Origin: a virus
Length of the DNA stretch: 21,891 nucleotides
Strand: one strand, 5' to 3'
IMG/VR virus record: IMGVR_UViG_3300021478_000118
Span: 1 to 21,891 of that record
The notes under the pieces were generated by a model. That model ran no database searches, was not told the origin of the DNA, and saw only the letters and a list, made by a program, of their open reading frames with translations. Below, in pieces: positions 4,855 to 11,954 of the stretch. Position 1 is the first letter of the stretch, and each line of letters opens with the position of its first letter. The translations under genes were made by a program, and so were the position numbers.

Positions 4855-5979
4855 ATGGCCAGCGTAAAGCGCGAAGAGACCAGCCGGGGGCCAAGGTGGC
4901 GGGTCCGTTACCGCCGTCCGGACGGTACCGAGACGTCACAAAGGTTCGACCGGCGGCAGGCCGCCGATGATTTCGCTATCAGGGTGGAGCACGACCGGCG
5001 TAGCGGCCTGTATGTGGATCCGGCCGGGCCGCGTACCCCGCTGGCCGAGGTCGTGGAGCGTTGGAAGGTGGGGACTCGGCATGGGCCGGCGACGGTGGCG
5101 AGCCGGGATGCCGACCTGCGGAACTGGGTCCTGCCCCAGTTGGGCCGCTACCGGGTGGGCCAGGTCGGCGAACCGGAGCTGGTGGGCTTCATCCATACCC
5201 TCGAGGCCAGGTTGGCGCCGGCCACGGTGGAGCGGGTGTGGGCCTGGGTGACGGGCGTGTTCGGGGCGGCGATCCGGTTGCGGCTGTTGGCAGTCAACCC
5301 GACGGTCGGCCTGGCGCCCAAGCCGGCGCCTCGTCCGTTGCTGGTCCCGCTGGAGGGCGACCAGGTGGAGGCGGTGATCGCCGAGCTGCCGGGCTGGTAT
5401 CAGGCGCCGGCCTTGCTGGCCGCCGACGCCGGGCTGCGCGGCGGCGAGGCGTTCGGGGTGACGGCCAGCCGGGTCGACCTGCGGACGTTGCGGTCCAGGG
5501 TGCTGCACGTGGAACGCCAGCTGGTCACTCTGGCCGGCCAGCCGTCCCATTTGAAGCTGCCTAAGGGCGAGAAGGTGCGGGCGGTGCCGATCCCCGATCA
5601 GATGGTCGAGGTGCTGGCCGGGCACATGGCCCGGTTCCCGGCTCGGCCGGTCGTCGAGGATCGCATCAGCAGGGTTCGAGCCGAGCTGATCTTCGCGACC
5701 AGCGCGGGGGCGGCGGTGCGGCGCAACACCTTCGACACCGGTTGGGCTCGAGCTGTTCGCCGGGCCGGGCTGCCCGCCGGTACCCGGTTCCACGACCTGC
5801 GCCACTACTACGCCGCGGTGCTGATCGACGCCGGCCTGCCCGAACGGGAAATCGGCGCCCGGCTGGGCCACTCCTCGGCCGAGGTGACGGCCCGCTACGG
5901 GCACCTGTTCAAAGCCGCCGACGAACGCACCCGCCAGGCCGTCGAGGCCTCGGTGGCGGCCCGGCGTGCGGCCCGATGA
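4855..5979 (+). CDS. int: Tyrosine site-specific integrase
   Basis: This 374-residue tyrosine recombinase would integrate the phage at a host attB. Residues 1-60 (GPRWRVRYRRPDGTETSQRFDRR...) form the small beta-sheet arm-binding domain, 60-155 the helical core-binding domain, and 170-365 the catalytic domain. The active-site set is complete: R195 in AGLRGGE, a lysine near K237 in LPKGEKVR, H313 and R316 in FHDLRH, H339 in LGHSS, and nucleophile Y348 in ARYGHLF. A strong GAGGAGG lies 7 bases before ATG 4855. The arm-binding domain predicts paired arm-type sites, and such sites lie directly downstream at 6035-6289. Confidence 0.96.
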   Translation: MASVKREETSRGPRWRVRYRRPDGTETSQRFDRRQAADDFAIRVEHDRRSGLYVDPAGPRTPLAEVVERWKVGTRHGPATVASRDADLRNWVLPQLGRYRVGQVGEPELVGFIHTLEARLAPATVERVWAWVTGVFGAAIRLRLLAVNPTVGLAPKPAPRPLLVPLEGDQVEAVIAELPGWYQAPALLAADAGLRGGEAFGVTASRVDLRTLRSRVLHVERQLVTLAGQPSHLKLPKGEKVRAVPIPDQMVEVLAGHMARFPARPVVEDRISRVRAELIFATSAGAAVRRNTFDTGWARAVRRAGLPAGTRFHDLRHYYAAVLIDAGLPEREIGARLGHSSAEVTARYGHLFKAADERTRQAVEASVAARRAAR

Positions 5980-6034
5980 ACCTGCCGGCCGGGAATCGCA
6001 AAATAACCTTTCGTCCTTTTAGGTATATAGCGGT

Positions 6035-6055
6035 TCGCGTCCATGTCGCGTCCAC
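6035..6055 (+). repeat. Arm-type integrase site pair, left
   Basis: Two direct copies of TCGCGTCCA (6035-6043 and 6046-6054) sit 11 bases apart, about one helix turn. This is the arrangement that lambda-like and L5-like integrases bind with their N-terminal arm domain. Confidence 0.6.
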
Positions 6056-6268
6056 GGCGCCAGTTTGGGACCCCGAGTTATCAGGAACTAGCAGGTCAGA
6101 GGGGGTGGATGGCGGTGAGTCGGTCTGTAGGCGGGATACATACACCCGGGTTTTTCGTACAGGCGGCCTGACCAGCAAAAACATGCTCCGACCTGCGGAA
6201 ACACCCCAAACCGGGTTAGCCCGACACACACCTTGATACACCAGGATGTACCCTTAGCTCACTATGGC

Positions 6269-6289
6269 TCGCGTCCATATCGCGTCCAC
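6269..6289 (+). repeat. Arm-type integrase site pair, right
   Basis: This is a second copy of the tandem TCGCGTCCA pair (6269-6277 and 6280-6288), identical to the left copy except for one spacer base and in the same orientation, 234 bases away. Confidence 0.6.
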
Positions 6290-6312
6290 CAACCAACAGA
6301 AGGGGCAACTCA

Positions 6313-6546
6313 ATGCATCATCTCCACGGCTTCCAGATAGCCGCGCTCGCCGTCCTCGGCGTGTGCGTCTGGGCGTTCATGTTCATCGTCTGGTGGGCGC
6401 TGGTCGGCTGGGGCGTGTCCATCGCGGCGCGGGTCTACTTCTGGGCTATGCGCAACCACCAGCCCTATGAGCCGTACCGGCCTGCCCGCCGATCATGGTT
6501 CACGCCGCCGGTTGGTGCCGATGTAGGCGCCGAGGAGGCCGGTTAG
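6313..6546 (+). CDS. Small aromatic-rich membrane protein at the attP edge
   Basis: This 77-residue protein has one long hydrophobic stretch at about residues 8-45 (IAALAVLGVCVWAFMFIVWWALVGWGVSIAARVYFW), long enough for one or two membrane passes, then a polar tail rich in Pro/Arg. AAGGGG lies 8 bases before the ATG, and almost every codon ends in G or C, so I regard it as real. The last 54 bases overlap the 3' end of the holin gene on the other strand. It is the only plus-strand gene beyond attP. After integration it would lie at a prophage end, next to host DNA, where lysogen-expressed genes such as superinfection exclusion are often found. The function is not known; a second holin is also possible. 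Confidence 0.65.
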   Translation: MHHLHGFQIAALAVLGVCVWAFMFIVWWALVGWGVSIAARVYFWAMRNHQPYEPYRPARRSWFTPPVGADVGAEEAG

Positions 6547-6768
6547 CCCGCCGGTGCCGGCGACGAGGACCTGGGTGGCGTTCTCGGACAGCTGCACCTG
6601 CGGCAAGCTGGAATTCACAATCTGGATCATGGTGGCGACCAGAATGAGGACGACGAGCAGCCCGAGCGAGCAGGCGAGGACCAGGGCGACGTCGTCGACG
6701 GGGCCGCGCCGTCTAGGTGACCGGGGCGGTCCAGGCGGCGGCCCAGGTGTCGGGTCCGACGATGCCAT
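6493..6768 (-). CDS. Holin-like membrane protein
   Basis: This is a 91-residue protein if started at ATG 6768. One strong transmembrane segment (about 26-50: DDVALVLACSLGLLVVLILVATMIQIV) is followed by an amphipathic stretch, a Gly-rich weakly hydrophobic segment (VLVAGTGGLTGLLGAYIG) and a basic tail NRRREP. Position directly after the endolysin, size and tail all fit phage holins. The ATG overlaps the endolysin end by 56 bases and makes a Pro-rich N-terminus. A later non-ATG start just after the endolysin stop is possible, since no good ribosome site marks ATG 6768. It would form lesions in the cytoplasmic membrane to release or activate the endolysin. Confidence 0.7.
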   Translation of the reverse strand: MASSDPTPGPPPGPPRSPRRRGPVDDVALVLACSLGLLVVLILVATMIQIVNSSLPQVQLSENATQVLVAGTGGLTGLLGAYIGTNRRREP

Positions 6769-7519
6769 CGACGGTGAGCCCTTTCTCGCGCTGGAACTCG
6801 GCGCAGACCTCCTCGGACTGCGGACCGTACTGGCCGTCGGCGGTGAGCGGCCAGCCCCGGGCGGCCATCTGGACTTGCCAGGTGTGGACGTCGCTGCCTT
6901 GCATGATCGGCGGCCAGGCCAGGTAACGGCCGGGCCAGGGCGGCGCCGAGCTGCTCGGCGTGGCCGGCGGCGCGGGCGCCGGCCCAGGAGGTGGCAAGAG
7001 GGGCGCCGCGCCGCCGGCCATCTGTAGCACCTCGTCCATGGGGAAGCCGTTGCCGCAGTCGACGTGACCGCCGCCCCAGGCGCCCAGGTCGATGTGCTGG
7101 CACACGCCGGCCGCCCCCGACTGGGCCTGGTCGGCGCTGAGCCGCTTGATCGGGATACCGAAGGCGGCGGCCTCTTCGGCGATCCAGCGGGCGCAGTTGT
7201 CGAGCATGTTCGAATGGCGGTGCCATTCGGCGTTGTCCCAGGCGGCGAAGGCGCACAGCTCGAGGCTGACCGCCGACGGGTTGGCGTTGCCTTGGGTCCA
7301 GGCTTTGTCCTCGCGGTGCACATAGACGCCGATGGTGGCGGCCTGGTCGTCGGCGCCGGCGTGGGAGCTGACCTGGTTGGCCTCGTTGGCGAAAAAGGAC
7401 CCGAGGCTCTCGATGGTGCGAGCGCCTTCGGCGGTATGGAGGACGATGAGCCGGCAGCCGGCGCCGCCGCGTGACGAGTAGCACGGCGACGGGTACGGGA
7501 CTCGGGTTAGCGCAGCCAC
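6713..7519 (-). CDS. lysA: Endolysin: N-acetylmuramoyl-L-alanine amidase with peptidoglycan-binding domain
   Basis: This 268-residue endolysin starts at GTG 7519, with GAGGAAG about 9 bases upstream; the longer frame only adds an Arg/Pro-rich stretch that overlaps the preceding gene. The amidase_2 domain spans roughly residues 5-165. Probable zinc ligands are H28 (VLHTAEG), H142 (CQHIDLG) and D154 in the HVDCGNGFP block that replaces the usual HxDPGxxFP. A Pro/Ala linker (about 170-200) leads to a C-terminal PG_binding_1 domain (VHTWQVQMAARGWPLTADGQYGPQSEEVCAEFQREKGL). It cuts between muramic acid and the stem peptide. It lacks a signal peptide, so it needs the holin. It overlaps the upstream small gene by 13 bases. 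Confidence 0.92.
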   Translation of the reverse strand: MAALTRVPYPSPCYSSRGGAGCRLIVLHTAEGARTIESLGSFFANEANQVSSHAGADDQAATIGVYVHREDKAWTQGNANPSAVSLELCAFAAWDNAEWHRHSNMLDNCARWIAEEAAAFGIPIKRLSADQAQSGAAGVCQHIDLGAWGGGHVDCGNGFPMDEVLQMAGGAAPLLPPPGPAPAPPATPSSSAPPWPGRYLAWPPIMQGSDVHTWQVQMAARGWPLTADGQYGPQSEEVCAEFQREKGLTVDGIVGPDTWAAAWTAPVT

Positions 7520-7662
7520 CGGCGGTCTTCCTCGTCGTCGAGCGGGGTGAGCTCGGGGTGGACGGGCTCGCGGTCGGGTTCGGGTACCGGCAGCGGCCAT
7601 TCGATCTCGCGGTCGAACATCTCGCGGTCGGGGTCGTGGGCGCGGTCGCGCGCAGCGGTCAT
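7507..7662 (-). CDS. Small acidic hypothetical protein
   Basis: This is a 51-residue protein, MTAARDRAHDPDREM..., rich in Asp/Glu/Arg/Pro with no hydrophobic segment. ATG 7662 is chosen because AGGAG sits 6 bases before it and it leaves a short gap after the tail gene; an ATG 11 codons earlier would overlap that gene. It lies between the last tail gene and the endolysin, a slot often holding small tail or lysis accessory proteins. I do not recognise it. Confidence 0.6.
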   Translation of the reverse strand: MTAARDRAHDPDREMFDREIEWPLPVPEPDREPVHPELTPLDDEEDRRWLR

Positions 7663-7669
7663 GGTGCTC

Positions 7670-10042
7670 CTATCTGCGGGTGAGGGCTTTGGCATCTTGC
7701 TCGGCCTTGAGAAAAGATTTGAACAGCTCTTGGGCCGGGCGGCTGACGACCAACGCGACGTCTTCTTGGCCGTCGTCGCCGATGGTGTAGGTGATGCCGA
7801 GCACCCGGACGGTGGTGTTGATGTTGAGTCGCCCGCTCTGCACGATCAACGGCACGACGTCGCCCATGTGCGGATTCCCCCAGGTGTAGGCGTCGGGTCT
7901 CATGTTGAGGGTGTAATGCGGGACGAGCAGGGCGTCGAGGTTGAGATCGCCCTGGACTCTTTCGTCGAGACTGCTTTGTACCGTGTCAGACGCGCCGGAG
8001 TTGTCGTCGAGCATCCACAGGCCGACCGGTACCGGGGTGATGGCCTGGGCGCTGGCCGTCCACGCCTCCGAGAAGAGCTGCGGTGCCGGGTTGGCGCTGG
8101 AATTGTTGCCGAGGGCTCTCACATAGTTGGCGTACTGTGACGAGTCGACCGAGCGGGTCAGGCTGCTGACCGTCGACCCGTATTGGAGGGCGACGTCGCT
8201 GCGGGTGGTGCCTTGTTGTGGGTAGAAGATGCGCAGCAGGTCGCTGGTGTCGACCGCCGAGGGCGTGACGTCGTAATCGAAGCCGCCGACGACTTTCGCC
8301 AGCTCGTCGAGGGCGACGCCCACGTTCTGGCTGCCGTAGTAGGTGCGGTTTCGCAGCGTCGCCGACAGTCCTCGCAGACTGCCATCCGGGGAGGCGGTGA
8401 AGAGGCTGAGGGGCAGGTACGACGCCGGGGCGAGAGATGTACCCGAAGACGTTCGGGCCGCCACCGCCGCCGCCAGCAGGTCGCCGACGATCAGGTCCTG
8501 GTCGTGGGCGACGACGGTGTAGGTGTTGGTGAGCAGACGTCGCTGGAGCATGGCCCCGTAGTCGTGGCAGGTGTAGGTGACCACGTGGCTTTGTTCGGTG
8601 AGCTGATCTTGTGACTGGCTGATCGGGCCGCGGAAGACGACCTGCTCGAGGCCGGTCTGGTCGTCCCACCGCCAGGCGACGACGTCGTGGAGCAGCTCGG
8701 CGATCAACGCCGCCGTCTGCGAGTGCCCGTCGAGGGTGAACGTCAGCGTGGCGGCGGTGTTCCACGCCTGGACGAGCTGGCGGCCTCGGGCGTCGGACAG
8801 CTCGGCGATGATGGTGCTGGCGAGTGTGGCCGGGGCGAAACTGCGGGTGTGCAGGGTGAGACGCCAGCGGCCTCGGTAGCCGGGGACGGGATGACGTTTC
8901 GGGCCGAAGGTGCCGCTGACTACCGCGACCACCAGCGGCCCGAGCGGCACGGTGGCAGTGGCGGTCTTGGTCTCGTAGGTGCTCTCGACGGTGACGGTCA
9001 GCGGGCCGATGTTGAGCACGCCGCTGCCAGTGACCGTGCCCGGCCCGGTCGGCGTCCCGCTGACGGTGCCGCCCGCGGCCAGCGCGAAGCCGAGGGCGAC
9101 GGCGACGACGCCGGTGATGCTGGCGGGCGGCGCCCCGGCCGCCGGGGCGCGGATGGCGACCGAAGTACAGATGGCGCCGACGTTTACCGCGAACCCGGCC
9201 ACGTGCGTCGTGGTGGGGATCGGCACCACCTGGCCCCCATCATGGTCGGCTGCCCATACGATTGCCCCGTCGGGCGTGATGGCGATCTCTAGGGCGGTGG
9301 CCACAAAGATCGTGTCGGTCACGTGCATGGTCGACGTGTCGATGACCTTGACTCCGCCGGCGGGATCGCTGTTGCATGCGACCCATAGCGTCGACCCGTC
9401 GGGGGAAAGGCACATGCCGGCCGGATTTGCCAGCCCGGTTATGGTGGTGGTGATCGTGCCGCTGGCAATATCGATCTGATAAACGGTGCCTGTCCGTCGG
9501 TTGTCCGACAGGTACAGCGTCCGGTCGTCCGGAGATATGCACAGGCCATACGTCGACAAGAAACCGGTATATGTCGCTGTGACCGCCCCGGTAGCGGTAT
9601 TGAGTTGTTTGACGCCTACAGAGGGGTACCCGCAGGTGACGTACAACTTGGTGCCGTCCGATGAGGTAACCAGATGTCCGGCCCCGGCGGCGCTACAAAC
9701 CCAAGAAGGGGGCAGCGAGCCGACGCCCGTGGGGTTGACTCTTTGTATGAGCCCGGAGGCACCCGAGACGGCCACGTAGATCACAGAGCTGTCGGGTGCC
9801 CACGCCATATACTGCGTGCTGGTTTCCGGCAGCGTGATCACGTTCAGGGCGTTGGTGGCCGTCGTGATCACTTCGATAGCCGGGATGATGTTGGTCCCGA
9901 CCGCCACGTAGACACCGTTGGGGGAGGCGAAGGCGTTTAGCGCGTCGATGGTCAGCGACAAGCTGGCCGATATGGTCCCGCTTACCGAGTCGAAGACAAC
10001 AACATTGCGGCTGCCGTCAGTGGCGTAGACGTTGAGGCTCAC
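7670..10042 (-). CDS. Tail protein with N-terminal beta-propeller, probable receptor-binding tip protein
   Basis: This 790-residue protein has three parts. Residues 1 to about 285 hold about seven repeats of roughly 40 residues with the YVTN-type pattern (for example GLCISPDDRTLYLSDNRR, then VYQIDIASGTI; GMCLSPDGSTLWVACNS, then VKVIDTSTMHV), a predicted seven-bladed propeller. About 286-378 is a Gly/Ala/Thr-rich linker with LGPL-type strands. About 379-790 is a tail-protein core of the kind that follows Dit in actinobacteriophages (the siphovirus ReqiPepy6 Gp37-like group), ending in TVRVLGITYTIGDDGQEDVALVVSR. The start is GTG 10042, 7 bases after the Dit-like gene. The core probably forms the tail tip hub, and the propeller is probably an exposed host-binding module. 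The fusion is unusual as far as I know. Confidence 0.75.
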   Translation of the reverse strand: MSLNVYATDGSRNVVVFDSVSGTISASLSLTIDALNAFASPNGVYVAVGTNIIPAIEVITTATNALNVITLPETSTQYMAWAPDSSVIYVAVSGASGLIQRVNPTGVGSLPPSWVCSAAGAGHLVTSSDGTKLYVTCGYPSVGVKQLNTATGAVTATYTGFLSTYGLCISPDDRTLYLSDNRRTGTVYQIDIASGTITTTITGLANPAGMCLSPDGSTLWVACNSDPAGGVKVIDTSTMHVTDTIFVATALEIAITPDGAIVWAADHDGGQVVPIPTTTHVAGFAVNVGAICTSVAIRAPAAGAPPASITGVVAVALGFALAAGGTVSGTPTGPGTVTGSGVLNIGPLTVTVESTYETKTATATVPLGPLVVAVVSGTFGPKRHPVPGYRGRWRLTLHTRSFAPATLASTIIAELSDARGRQLVQAWNTAATLTFTLDGHSQTAALIAELLHDVVAWRWDDQTGLEQVVFRGPISQSQDQLTEQSHVVTYTCHDYGAMLQRRLLTNTYTVVAHDQDLIVGDLLAAAVAARTSSGTSLAPASYLPLSLFTASPDGSLRGLSATLRNRTYYGSQNVGVALDELAKVVGGFDYDVTPSAVDTSDLLRIFYPQQGTTRSDVALQYGSTVSSLTRSVDSSQYANYVRALGNNSSANPAPQLFSEAWTASAQAITPVPVGLWMLDDNSGASDTVQSSLDERVQGDLNLDALLVPHYTLNMRPDAYTWGNPHMGDVVPLIVQSGRLNINTTVRVLGITYTIGDDGQEDVALVVSRPAQELFKSFLKAEQDAKALTRR

Positions 10043-10049
10043 GGGCTGT

Positions 10050-11546
10050 TCACGTCAGGTAGCCGTCCTGCCAGCTGGCCGTAACCTGGGTGGCGCCGGT
10101 CGTCCCCGTCCCCGTTAGCGCCATAGTCGAGGTGGCCGGGGCCACGGGTAGCCACTGCCAGGAGCTGACCGTCCAGTCCAAAGAGGCCAGACGCGGCTGG
10201 GCGGGGTCGCCGTCGAGATAGACGGTGCGCGCCGCGGTGTCGATCGCCACAAAGTGTCCCGCCGCCACCGCGAACGATGAGAGGAAGGCGAGCCTCCACA
10301 CGGCACCGGTCGTGGGTGTCAACGTGATCGCGGGCGCCGTGATCGGCCCGGTAATGCGAAACACCGGGCGCGGCGGGACGTCGCCCGGCGAGAGAATGAC
10401 GGCCGTCGCCGCCGGGGTGGCCGTCGTCGTCTGGACGGCCGGGTCGCGGGCGATCGGGTCGGCGGCCACCCACTGCAAGTGGATGTCCCGCTGGCTGGGC
10501 CCGGCGATCGGCCACGACGAGGCCAGACCGCGTAAACCCAAAACCCGCTCGGGGCTGCCCGGCCGGTCGAGCACGTAGTGGAGGACCGGCCGGGCTGAGG
10601 GCTGCATGTAGGGAGCGAACGAGGCGGCCACGGCGTCGATGCGGGCGCCGGCGCCGGCCAGGGCGGTGATGTTGGCCGTCACCACCCGCGAGCCCATGTA
10701 CTGGGTGCGGTCGTCGGCGCCGTCTTGGTCGGGCCGGTTGTTGACAACATCGCGGCTTTGCGGGTAGCCGAGGTCGAGTGACTGGCAGAAGTAGCCGGCC
10801 GATTGGTCTTCGAGCGGTATGGTCAGCGGGCCGAGCGTCAGCCAGGCGCCGCGGCTGCAGCCGCCGGCCGCGGCGGCGTGGGCGGCGACGGTCAGCGGAC
10901 CGAGCGCGACGGTGGCGGTACCGTTGACGGTGACCACAGACGGGGCCAGCAGCAGCGACCAGCCCGTGTATGCCTTCGACGCACTTTGGGTGGACGACGC
11001 CGCCCCGGTCGCCCCCGACGCCGACAAAATCTGGTAGAACCCGTAGATACTGCAGTTCAGGTCCGAGAAGGCGTTAGGCCCGGCCGACATTCCCGCCGGG
11101 GTAGTAAACGTTTTTCCGCCGTCGCTGCCGAAGGCGACAATCAGCCCGTCGCCGGTTTGGGCGGCGGTGACACTGGGGGCGGTACACGCGGTGGTGGCGC
11201 TGGCTACCGCATTGTACGTCACGCTGCCGTCCAGGGCTATCGTCCCCGAAAACTGCATGATAGCCCCGCATATAAACCCGGTGCCGGTGAACGTGTAAGA
11301 GCCGGGTTCGCTGCTGGTGGCGGTTTTGGTGGCGACCGCCGATTCTCCGGCGTTGGTGCCTGCCATGTTGGACGACAGGATCGTCCAGCCACCAGGAGCA
11401 CCAAAAGCGGTAGTGCTGCTGTTGGCCGCATACAGTAAAGCGACCAGCAGGTTGCCGGCCACGATAGAGGCCGGGGCAGGTATCACAACAGAAGTGGAGC
11501 CCGTTCCCGGTGCCGTCGCCGCCCCGGAAACAAACGCGATAGCCAC
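10050..11546 (-). CDS. Dit-like distal tail protein with N-terminal lectin-like extension
   Basis: This is a 498-residue protein. Residues 1 to about 205 form a beta-rich Ser/Thr/Gly/Ala domain (GNLLVALLYAANSSTTAFGAPGGWTIL ... GSYTFTGTGFICGAIMQFSG ... GWSLLLAP), the pattern of jelly-roll adhesion domains in tail fibres and cell-surface proteins. A linker (about 206-245) contains two LGPLT strands. The rest resembles a distal tail protein: GYPQSRDVVNNRPDQDGADDRTQYMGSRVV is the typical N-terminal Dit segment, followed by a galectin-like part. It connects the tail tube to the tip. The start is GTG 11546, three bases after the previous stop and without an obvious ribosome site, so translation is probably coupled. 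The domain split is by eye. Confidence 0.7.
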   Translation of the reverse strand: MAIAFVSGAATAPGTGSTSVVIPAPASIVAGNLLVALLYAANSSTTAFGAPGGWTILSSNMAGTNAGESAVATKTATSSEPGSYTFTGTGFICGAIMQFSGTIALDGSVTYNAVASATTACTAPSVTAAQTGDGLIVAFGSDGGKTFTTPAGMSAGPNAFSDLNCSIYGFYQILSASGATGAASSTQSASKAYTGWSLLLAPSVVTVNGTATVALGPLTVAAHAAAAGGCSRGAWLTLGPLTIPLEDQSAGYFCQSLDLGYPQSRDVVNNRPDQDGADDRTQYMGSRVVTANITALAGAGARIDAVAASFAPYMQPSARPVLHYVLDRPGSPERVLGLRGLASSWPIAGPSQRDIHLQWVAADPIARDPAVQTTTATPAATAVILSPGDVPPRPVFRITGPITAPAITLTPTTGAVWRLAFLSSFAVAAGHFVAIDTAARTVYLDGDPAQPRLASLDWTVSSWQWLPVAPATSTMALTGTGTTGATQVTASWQDGYLT

Positions 11547-11549
11547 GGG

Positions 11550-11939
11550 TCAGGAAGCGACAGGTAGGGTAACGCTCATGCCGCCGGCGGGGATCGTGAA
11601 GTTCTGCCCGACGAGGATCGCCCCGGCGGTGAGCGCCCCGCTGGCGATGAACGTGCCGCCCGAGCTGGCCGACCACAGCGAGACGTGCGTGTAGGTCTCG
11701 GACGTCGACACGCTCGTCCAGTTGACCGCCCCGCTGTTGCTGGTGGTCCCCCCTGACGGGGTCGCGAACGCGCCCGCCGCCTGGCGGGTGCTGTTGCCGG
11801 CGACGTTGGCCGTGCCGGCCGCCCCGGGCGCGCCGATGTGCAGTTGCGCGTAGGTCGCCGCGAACCCGGCGAAGGCCGTGCCGTTGAGCAGTAGGGCGAG
11901 CACGCTGTTGGCTACCCCGCTGGCGATGTTGTCGGCCAT
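11550..11939 (-). CDS. Tail fibre-like minor tail protein
   Basis: This is a 129-residue beta-rich protein. The sequence pattern YAQLHIGAPGAAGTANVAGNSTRQ ... AVNWTSVSTSETYTHVSLWSASSGGTFIASGAL ... VGQNFTIPAGGMSV is that of small tail fibre-like proteins in actinobacteriophages. The ATG at 11939 has AAAGGAA 7 bases upstream. It sits between the tape measure and Dit-like genes, so it is probably a tail-tip or side-fibre component. Its low-complexity Ala/Gly/Ser/Thr composition is shared with the N-terminal domain of the next gene, which suggests a related surface role. Confidence 0.7.
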   Translation of the reverse strand: MADNIASGVANSVLALLLNGTAFAGFAATYAQLHIGAPGAAGTANVAGNSTRQAAGAFATPSGGTTSNSGAVNWTSVSTSETYTHVSLWSASSGGTFIASGALTAGAILVGQNFTIPAGGMSVTLPVAS

Positions 11940-11954
11940 GTAAAGGTTCCTTTC

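Larger units (their letters stand above)
5980..6312. other. Candidate phage attachment site region (attP)
   Basis: This 333-base gene-free stretch after integrase is less GC-rich than its surroundings. Two near-identical 21-bp elements (6035-6055 and 6269-6289, one mismatch) bracket about 210 bases, and each is a tandem pair of TCGCGTCCA. This layout matches arm-type integrase sites flanking a strand-exchange core. A near-perfect inverted pair, GCAGGTCAGAG (6091-6101) and CTCCGACCTGC (6186-6196), lies inside. I cannot identify the core, and there is no clear tRNA 3' end. Minus-strand and plus-strand frames here show no coding bias. Confidence 0.6.

Noticed and set aside
4936-5904. Long minus-strand open frame (322 codons) opposite the integrase
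   Set aside because: It is an antisense frame kept open by high GC content. The product is Pro/Arg/Gln-rich without motifs, and the plus strand holds a complete integrase active site.
6091-6196. Inverted pair GCAGGTCAGAG / CTCCGACCTGC as attP core
   Set aside because: Core-type integrase sites lie only 6-8 bases apart, and these are about 85 bases apart. They may be accessory-factor sites, but I cannot support a core call.
5909-6241. 110-codon minus-strand frame across the attP region
   Set aside because: There is no codon bias and no ribosome site, and it runs into the 3' end of integrase. The repeats at 6035-6289 explain the region better.
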